DNA of 64,000 nucleotides from Macrocybe gigantea (Eukaryota > Basidiomycota > Agaricomycetes > Agaricales > Callistosporiaceae). How positions within the stretch are numbered: position 1 is the first letter of the stretch; the number at the start of each line of letters is the position of its first letter. The notes under the pieces were generated by a model. That model was not told the DNA's origin and ran no database searches. It was given only the letters and a program-made list of their open reading frames with translations. The stretch spans positions 1,236,642 through 1,300,641 of the forward strand of contig SJRY01000050.1 of the NCBI GenBank assembly GCA_011319805.1, given 5' to 3'. Position numbers and translations under genes: made by a program. Positions 57,187 through 64,000 of the stretch are shown piece after piece.

Positions 57187-58742
57187 ATGTCTACTTGGAC
57201 CATGGAAGAAGCTGTCGCAACACTCCAACGATGGAGGGAACAACCGCCTACCGAAGAGGACAGAATCGAATTCCTAAAGCAATCCATCAAGGACATGAAA
57301 AACCCCGACAGTCAGCAAGAGTTCAAGGCCAGTATCACTGAACTCGGTACTACGGCGGTCCAAACAGACGAGGCCTTCGATAATGTCAATCGGTCCTTTA
57401 AGCGATTCGTCGATGAACATGGGTCAGACTTCCCAGAACTTGCTGGATACCAATCGACATGGCAAGGCTACAAGAACGTATGGAGACACACTTTTCCGTG
57501 GTTATTCTGATGCAGCGTGTGTATTGACTTGTTGCTAGCGTTGGACCGACCTTCTTTGGACCTCCCGAGACTTGGCATCCAAGACAAGCGGAAGCTATAA
57601 AGGTATGCCCGCATAACCTTCGCATTCCCGTATCCTAACAGTACACCAGAGTATGATCAAATCTTCCTCGAGATGGTTGAGTCCGTCAGCACAAAGGAAA
57701 AGATGGCCGAGGCAGCGGAAGCTTTGGAAAGGTTCAGCGTAGGTCCTTGCGACATCCTTCTCATAAGGCGTTCTGAAATCCCTTTCTACAGCAAGGGAAA
57801 CCAACGGACATTCCGCCAGATTTCCCCCAACAGTTCTTGGACCTGAAAAAAGATGTGGAAAATTTCCAAGACCGCTTCTATGCCTACCTCGAGAAAGTTG
57901 GCACCGAACTTCGCAAAGAAGCGACGCAGCTTAGCCTTGACATTGAAGATTTGAAGGCCCAGATCGAAGAGTGCGTTGCCTGACTAAACACTTTTTCCGT
58001 TGGTTTCTCACATCTTATCTAGGCTGACTACGACGGTAAATCAGGATCGCTGTGAATCGCTTTCCGTTCTCATTGTGTTTAATCACCAGATTGCAACCGC
58101 CCTGGCTCTTATTGCAGTCTCATCCTGGTGGGATGTGAGAGGCCCACTCTTCATTTCGTTCAGCTCTGCAATAACCTCTATCCATTGACAGCTCGTCGCG
58201 AGTGCCCTCGTTGGTCTAGCTATTGTTCCGTTTGCCATTGCTCGTAACGGCAAGTCTGATCTCAGTATTAAATATCATCTGGACGCTTAAAGATGGCCCT
58301 ATTCCCAGAGAAGAAGAAAGAGCTCCGACAGAAACAACTTCAGCTGGAGGAAGTTAATAGGAAACAGGAGGCCTTAGCGCACATCAAGAGCGAATTCGAT
58401 GGTCTCGACCCTGATATCAAGCTCATCTGTCAATCGCTTCACACCTTCTCCGACATATGGGCCCAGGTGAGTTTTTGACATATGTTTGGCTCTCATACTC
58501 TCAATCATCTGTATCAGTTCCACCTCGAATCACAGGAATTCGCAAAGACTCTCCGTGAGTTGCCCACTATTGAGTTCCCAGAGGTGAGAAAGATGGTACT
58601 CTCGTTTTCATGTCAGCGGCTTATTGAGATATCAAAGGAGTTCAAATTGCGTGTTGAGCTCGCAAGGACGACGGCCCAGCCGCTTCAGGACGCCTTGGAA
58701 GAATATGCTAGAGTTATTCATCTTTCTACTGCTCGAAACTGA
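57187..58742 (+). CDS. Alpha-helical pore-former-like protein 2
   Basis: Paralogue of gene 1 with the same exon order. Landmarks: EEAVATLQRWREQPPTEEDR, DEAFDNVNRSFKRFV, YQSTWQGYKN, WTSRDLASKTSGSYK, EYDQIFLEMVESVSTKEKMA, DIPPDFPQQFLDLKKDVENF, a 13-base exon near 58021-58033, then the hydrophobic stretch IATALALIAVSSWW with ASALVGLAIVPFAIA, KKKELRQKQLQLEEVNRKQ, GLDPDIKLICQSLHTFSDIW and LARTTAQPLQDALEEYARVI. The stop is at 58740-58742. It differs from gene 1 most in the hydrophobic head and least in the KKKEL and DGLDPDIKLIC blocks. No signal peptide; no frame break. The same orientation and TATA spacing as gene 1 suggest a duplicated transcription unit. The pore-former assignment is structural inference only. 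Confidence 0.65.
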
Positions 58743-59250
58743 GATATCTAGCGAACTGCAGCAGCCTGGAATAACCTGTGTTATGACTTCTTAATGTATA
58801 TGGCTTTTTGCTCTGAATGTTACGCAACCTTCGATTGCCTTGTACTTGTGTTCTACCTCAAATCACAATCGATATCGTCATTGAACAATCCTGTCCGATG
58901 AGCTCCACACTTGCTATGTAATATTACACCAGAAGAGTTGACAATTCTGTTGCACTAAAAACACTAAAGACTTAATGGATAGGCTGAAAATAATTCTCTC
59001 GGACAGCCCATCAAGCTTTCAGTGCGGTTTACCGTAGGAGACCAGGAACTCGGCCACCTTGAATTTATGATGAATTAACTGTGCCCTGGGTAGAAATTTG
59101 TATCCTGAATTCAATGTAAGGCCTATGACCTACTATGTCTGAAATTTTACGGTGACAGCGGCATCTGGTACTATCCTGTCCCCACACATCGGCCAGGACC
59201 TACCTTTCGGCCAAGCCAATCGGAAAGCTCCGTTCCGCCACCTGTCACGG

Positions 59251-59288
59251 TCCTGTCACCTCATCTCCTGCCAAAAAGCGTGACAGGA
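59251..59288. repeat. Perfect 9-base inverted repeat
   Basis: TCCTGTCAC at 59251-59259 and GTGACAGGA at 59280-59288 with a 20-base loop; a further CCTGTCAC precedes it at about 59241. Too short to assign to an element. Confidence 0.5.
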
Positions 59289-61345
59289 GTCACAGGACGA
59301 AAGGTGGGTCTGGCTGCCGCAACAGCTTCTCCTTGACAGGATCCTTTTCCTGTGTATGAAAATTCAACTAAAGTCTTCTGACACGGGGAAGAAAGAGCAG
59401 ACTCGACTGCAATAGTGTCGTGCAAAGCACCTATCGCGCCTCGGCGATCTTGGTCTGTCTGCACCATCTCGACCATGGCGAGCCTGACGGAAACGAATTC
59501 TGGGGAAGCGCATCAGGAAAGGCTATCACCGGCATCTAGGACCACATACCAGAGAGGTGTGTAATGTAGCTACCCGAGGCCATGTCTCGCGCATTCCACA
59601 GAGTCGCTTGATATGCCCGGGGCGGTAAGGTCACGTCAAAAATAAGTTTATGGAAACGACGCCTACCGTCCCGATACTTGTAATTTGAGAAGGATTGACC
59701 AGGCTGAAATTGGCGCCATAGGTACTAGGGCTGTATACTCCGCCAGCTACAACGCGTGAGACCGTCGCCCATGGCGGCTTGTGCGATGGTCATATGTCAT
59801 TTCCGTATTATGAACGACTACCACTGATGCGACTCTGGTTTGTATCGGACAAAGTGTGCCACCCCCGACTGAACTGTAGCGAATGAGAGTCATTGGATGT
59901 CTGGCATTCGTAAGTAGGAATCCTTGTCCGGGAACAAGGCGGCTCTAGCGCCAGATATACTCCTTTTTCTGTCACCACACCAACTACCATGATCTCGACG
60001 CATTATTTACGGTGAGGTCCATTAACGTTTCTACGTCGTTTAAAGCGCGCTCAAACTAAGCTATGATGCTTTGCGATGTATTTCCACTCACAAAGCCGGT
60101 CCGCACCAATCACTCTTCCTGCCATGGCACCATCTGGTCTGGCAATGCAACTTTGATCGGACCTTTCTGCAACAGTATTTGCGATGTTCGGCCCACCTGA
60201 TTGAGCGTTGCCTTACGGCCCCGACTTTCCTCCGCTCAGATTTTTTTTGGCCTTTATGATGCATTGATTACTTCCGTAAGGATGTCGCGAGCATTGTTGT
60301 ATACCTTGCTGAAACACGAAAACCCCCTTTTGATGGAAAACACTATGTCTTTGTCCTTCGGCATTGAACTTGTTCCTGATCATCTGGTCTGCTTAATATG
60401 CCTGCCGCTGAGTAGGGGGGGACGACCGCGGATTTTACTAACATCATGATGGGTGGCCTGGGGCCAGGTTCCTTAGCATGAACCGCTGAATTAGTCTGGA
60501 ATTGTCTGTCAGAGTTTGCCACGAGATTGTGTCGCATCATCACAATATAGCATCCTAAAGCATACTCTGGGCGCGGTCGCGCCCCCCTGGAAATGTATGT
60601 GTAGTTAGCGCAACAGTCGATCCCCGGATTATTTTCTGACATGGCGATGCAATATCCCCGGGTCGATGTTACATCGGCACGTGATGCGGATCAATTTGAT
60701 GGGAGCGGCTTGTTCGCATCTGAAAAAGTTGCCATCACCGACGATCTACTTGGAATTGCCCCGTATCGCAGTCTCGCCGTGGTCAAACATACCGTACCAA
60801 GGAGAACCATGAAACCGGAATTTCGCTGACTCGGTATGTTACGATGCCATCCAGTCTCTCTCGTCATAGGTTTCTGCGTAGTTGCCGTTGGTCGTGGGCA
60901 TCTATCTTACTTCGAATTCTAACGTTTCAGCTCTCCCAGTTCCCTTTCACCAACAGACATAACTATAGCTTTGCAAAGTTCGGTCCGATAGGACGCAGTT
61001 CTTAGCACAAGGGATAATGTTGGCTTTTCTCCTGCTTGTTCCTTTGCAGTGCCTGATCCCCTTTAGCCCAACATATGACCGACGCTTTGATGTTCTTTTA
61101 TTAGGTTTGGTACACCCCTCGCCTGCGGCCACGCAGGACCATAGTAGCGCGAGACAGCTCTGCCCCTTGTCTCTATCATTCCTGAGAAACCGGAGGCGGA
61201 ATTACGGAGCTTCATCCCCAGAAGTCGACAAGTCCTGACAGCTATGGTTGCGGTGGACAATGACAAATCGACCATAGCTAGGCTGCGCGTCTCGAACTGA
61301 CCTTTCTTACGGAGGCGTCATGACGCAGACCTTTGAATCTTTGCA

Positions 61346-61353
61346 TATAAAAA
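61346..61353 (+). promoter_or_regulatory. TATA box of the GMC oxidoreductase gene
   Basis: TATAAAAA about 70 bases before the ATG at 61417. Confidence 0.5.
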
Positions 61354-61416
61354 CGCAGGCCTCGTTTACCTTGAGGCATCAACCAAAGTCAAATATCCAC
61401 TAATCGACGAGACGAC

Positions 61417-63692
61417 ATGCGCAGGTTTCTCCTGTCCACGGCCGTTGCTTCCCTCCTGTCTCCAGCCTTAGGCGCTCTTTATACCGATCCGTCGCAGTTG
61501 AAAAAGACCACCTATGACTATATTATTGTAGGAGGTGTGAAGCCTTCCCTCTTTTTCCCCGTTCATCTTCTCATCATGCTCGTATGATTTTTTTTAGCCG
61601 GCACTGCCGGAAATGTCGTCGCAGATCGCCTCTCTGCAGATTATAGTAAGAGCGTCCTCGTAATTGAGGCAGGTGTAGCGTAAGGAGCTCCAAACATTGA
61701 CGGATGTAACTCGCATTGACGATATCGTTGATATTCTGCAGAGATGATGATGTCGCTGTTTCGGTCCCCATTTTGGGACCTTCACTTGAACCTCGTGAGT
61801 TGCTCTACTCGGATTTTTGCTGTGATGGATTAACGAATTCCGCAGACACTATTTATGATTGGAACTACACTACCACACCTCAGGCAGCTTATAATGGGCG
61901 CACCATTCCTTATTCCAGAGGACGAGTTTTGGGTGGCAGCAGCTCAGTTAGTGAGTCTGTTTCCGTATCATAGCATGATATGAGCTAATAGGTGTCCCAT
62001 CAGACTACATGGTCTATACCAGGGGCTCAACGGAAGACTACGACAGGTATGCGGCTCTGTCTGGCGATCCTGGCTGGGCTGGAACAGTATCGAGAAATTC
62101 ATCCCTCGCGTAAGTACAGCAGATCACAATGGCTTGCCGAAGACAAATTTGCATCATTAACAGCACGAATCTTTCGTACCGCCCGCGGATGGGCACAATA
62201 CCGATGGCCAATATGACCCCGCCGTCCACGGCACCAACGGAACGTTGTATGTCAGCTTATATGGCGATGCGACGCCCGATTCAAAGGTCATCGCCACGAC
62301 GCAAGAACTGTCGAGCGAATTTCCGTTCATTGTCGATATGAACAACGGGAGCACGTTGGGCATTGGCTATACCCAGGGCACCATCGGATTTGGCAAGAGA
62401 AGCAGCTCTTCTTCGTCCTATTTAGCGGAGGCGATGAAGCGCTCAAACATTGATGTTCTCATTAATTCACAAGTCACGAAAGTGATCCAAACCGGCAAAG
62501 TCAATGGTCTCCCATCATTCCACACAGTGCAGTTTGCGACTGGGAAAGGAGGCGAGTCTTTATCCGTGTATCCATATGTAGCTGGCTGAGCGACGAAACA
62601 ATTTTAGCCACTTTGTACACTGCTAAAGCGACGAAGGAGATCATTCTCTCTGCAGGTACTATTGGCACTCCCACCATCCTTCAGCTGTCCGGCATTGGCA
62701 ATAAGGCTGATCTCACCGCTCTCGGAATACCTGTCATCGTTAACAACCCATCTGTTGGCCAAAACCTCTCCGACCATCCGCTCCTTCCCAATGTATGGAA
62801 TGTCAATAGTACCGACACTCTGGACACGCTCTTTAGGAACCAGACGCTCTACGATGCTGCGTTTAATCAGTGGAAGCAGAGCAAGACTGGTCCGTTTGCC
62901 AACACTGTTACAAACAACATCGGCTTCTTCAGATTACCATCGAACTCGAGCATTTTCCAAACTGTGACAGACCCATCTCCAGGCCCTGCCTCTCCTCATT
63001 ATGAGCTTATTTTTTCTGTACGCCCTCTGATCGCTAGAGGCTTTCCAAGTTTTTGACTATATTCGACAGAATTTATGGGTTGTTCCTGGGGTTCCTGCGC
63101 CCTCGACCGGCAACTTCTTGAGTATCACGACGGTCTTGATCACGCCAACGTCGCGTATGTGTGCAACGGTTTTCCTCTCCTCCCATTCTAATCCAATTTT
63201 GTTTCATAGGTGGCTCGACGAAACTCTCGTCATCCGATCCCTTCGACAAGCCGATCATTAACCCCAACCTCGCGAACTCTGATTTCGATATTTTCACTCT
63301 TCGGGAAGCAACGAGGGCTGCGATTCGTTTCATGGCTGCTACACCATGGAAAGGCTATGCCCTAGCCCCGTACGGTGACTTGGCCAACGCCACCACCGAC
63401 GCTCAGATCGACGATCACATCCGAAATAACGCTGCGACAATCTTCCACCCTTGTGGAACCGCGAGCATGTCGCCGAAGGGTGCGAGCTGGGGTGTTGTTG
63501 ATCCTGATTTGAAAGTCAAGGGCGTCGAAGGTTTGAGGGTTGTCGATGCCTCTATCTTCGTGAGTTCAGTTTCCCGTGGCATTAACATATGACAACGATT
63601 TGACGCTTCCTACCAGCCGATCGTCCCTGGTGGTCATCCCCAAGCTCCCATTTATCTTATGGCTGAGCGTGCGGCCTCCCTCATCAACTGAG
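61417..63692 (+). CDS. Secreted GMC oxidoreductase (aryl-alcohol/glucose oxidase type)
   Basis: FAD-dependent alcohol oxidase or dehydrogenase. The signal peptide MRRFLLSTAVASLLSPALG is followed by YDYIIVGG-GTAGNVVADRLS, the FAD-binding beta-alpha-beta (split by an intron at about 61537-61599). Next come the GMC signature PYSRGRVLGGSSS (about 61910-61950), TKEIILSAGTIGTPTILQLS (the second GMC signature, about 62632-62690), GQNLSDHPLLPN (about 62757-62790), the catalytic FHPCGTASM (about 63446-63472) and the second active-site His in GGHPQAPIYLMAERA (about 63632-63676), with the stop at 63690-63692. Both catalytic positions are His, as in aryl-alcohol and glucose oxidases. Several N-glycosylation sites. 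One base seems missing near 62075 (GWA/WNS). Likely supplies H2O2 for lignin or defence chemistry; the substrate is unknown. Confidence 0.87.
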
Positions 63693-64000
63693 CACGCTCT
63701 ACTTTGATCTTCTATCTTTCGTTTCGGTTATGTACAGATAATGTAACTAGCCACACTGCAATATATCCGGCATGTGACGCTACATATTGAGTTCCTAACC
63801 AACCACACAATTGTGACGGTTTTTCGGTGCAAATCGAGAAATCTCGCGTTGCTGAAAAACAGTCTTCTAACTTCAGGACGTTCGGGTTTGAGGACAAAAA
63901 CTTCATCGACCAAGCAATGCAAGGACGCAATCTTTACATAAGCAACCATGGCTTCCTTTCGCTATGAAATTTTCATGGATAACTCAGTGCGCTCGTTCCT
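63693..64000. other. 3' flank at window edge
   Basis: About 300 bases downstream of the GMC gene; no supported gene. Confidence 0.35.

Larger units (their letters stand above)
58743..61416. other. 2.7 kb without a recognised gene
   Basis: No coherent exons on either strand. Contains the short inverted repeat at 59251-59288 and the GMC promoter at its right end. Confidence 0.4.

Noticed and set aside
1..64000. tRNA, rRNA, CRISPR arrays or an intact transposon.
   Set aside because: Scanning for B-box-like GGTTCGA motifs, regularly spaced repeats and transposase or reverse-transcriptase blocks gave nothing convincing; the few GTTCGAA hits lie in coding or random context.

Overview
The window looks like nuclear DNA of a basidiomycete fungus, most likely a mushroom-type Agaricomycete. 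The genes are broken by many short introns of about 50-70 bp with GT...AG ends. Several families typical of that group appear: DUF6533-type seven-helix proteins, an SRPK-like kinase with an HTD catalytic motif, a fungal royal-jelly-like secreted protein and a GMC oxidoreductase. I see no tRNA, rRNA, CRISPR array, or intact or recognisable transposon.

Layout. 0-3 kb: 3'-truncated AP-1 mu adaptin and a PQ-loop membrane protein, both minus. 3.2-6.3 kb: a P47/TULIP-like gene and a 3'-end relic of a second copy. 6.9-13.2 kb: two DUF6533 membrane proteins flanking HMG-CoA lyase. 13.9-17.2 kb: an unknown gene, then two tandem paralogous four-helix membrane proteins. 17.3-20.2 kb: another P47 relic and an intact P47-like gene. 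21.6-24.7 kb: a large Gly-rich, coiled-coil protein divergent from it. 24.9-35.2 kb: royal-jelly-like protein, SRPK-like kinase, small Cys-rich protein, histidinol phosphatase, MCT-type transporter. 38.5-47.3 kb: two large single-lineage membrane proteins and a CxxC protein. 48.6-50.1 kb: CTP-dependent diacylglycerol kinase. 51.8-58.7 kb: two paralogous helical proteins built like the ClyA/HBL/NHE pore formers, on either side of a zinc-finger gene and a membrane protein. 61.4-63.7 kb: GMC oxidoreductase.

Housekeeping genes (AP-1 mu, HMG-CoA lyase, His2, diacylglycerol kinase) are interleaved with accessory, locally duplicated families. Three accessory families are candidates for membrane-acting or defence proteins: P47/TULIP-like (two genes and two relics), the Gly-rich coiled-coil protein, and the two pore-former-like genes. 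They are the best candidates for something undescribed here, but every functional statement about them is inference from architecture.

A warning for any reader: many otherwise well conserved genes are interrupted by single missing bases, nearly always next to a short run of one base. I read this as a systematic sequence error. Broken reading frames here should not be taken as pseudogenes without independent reads.
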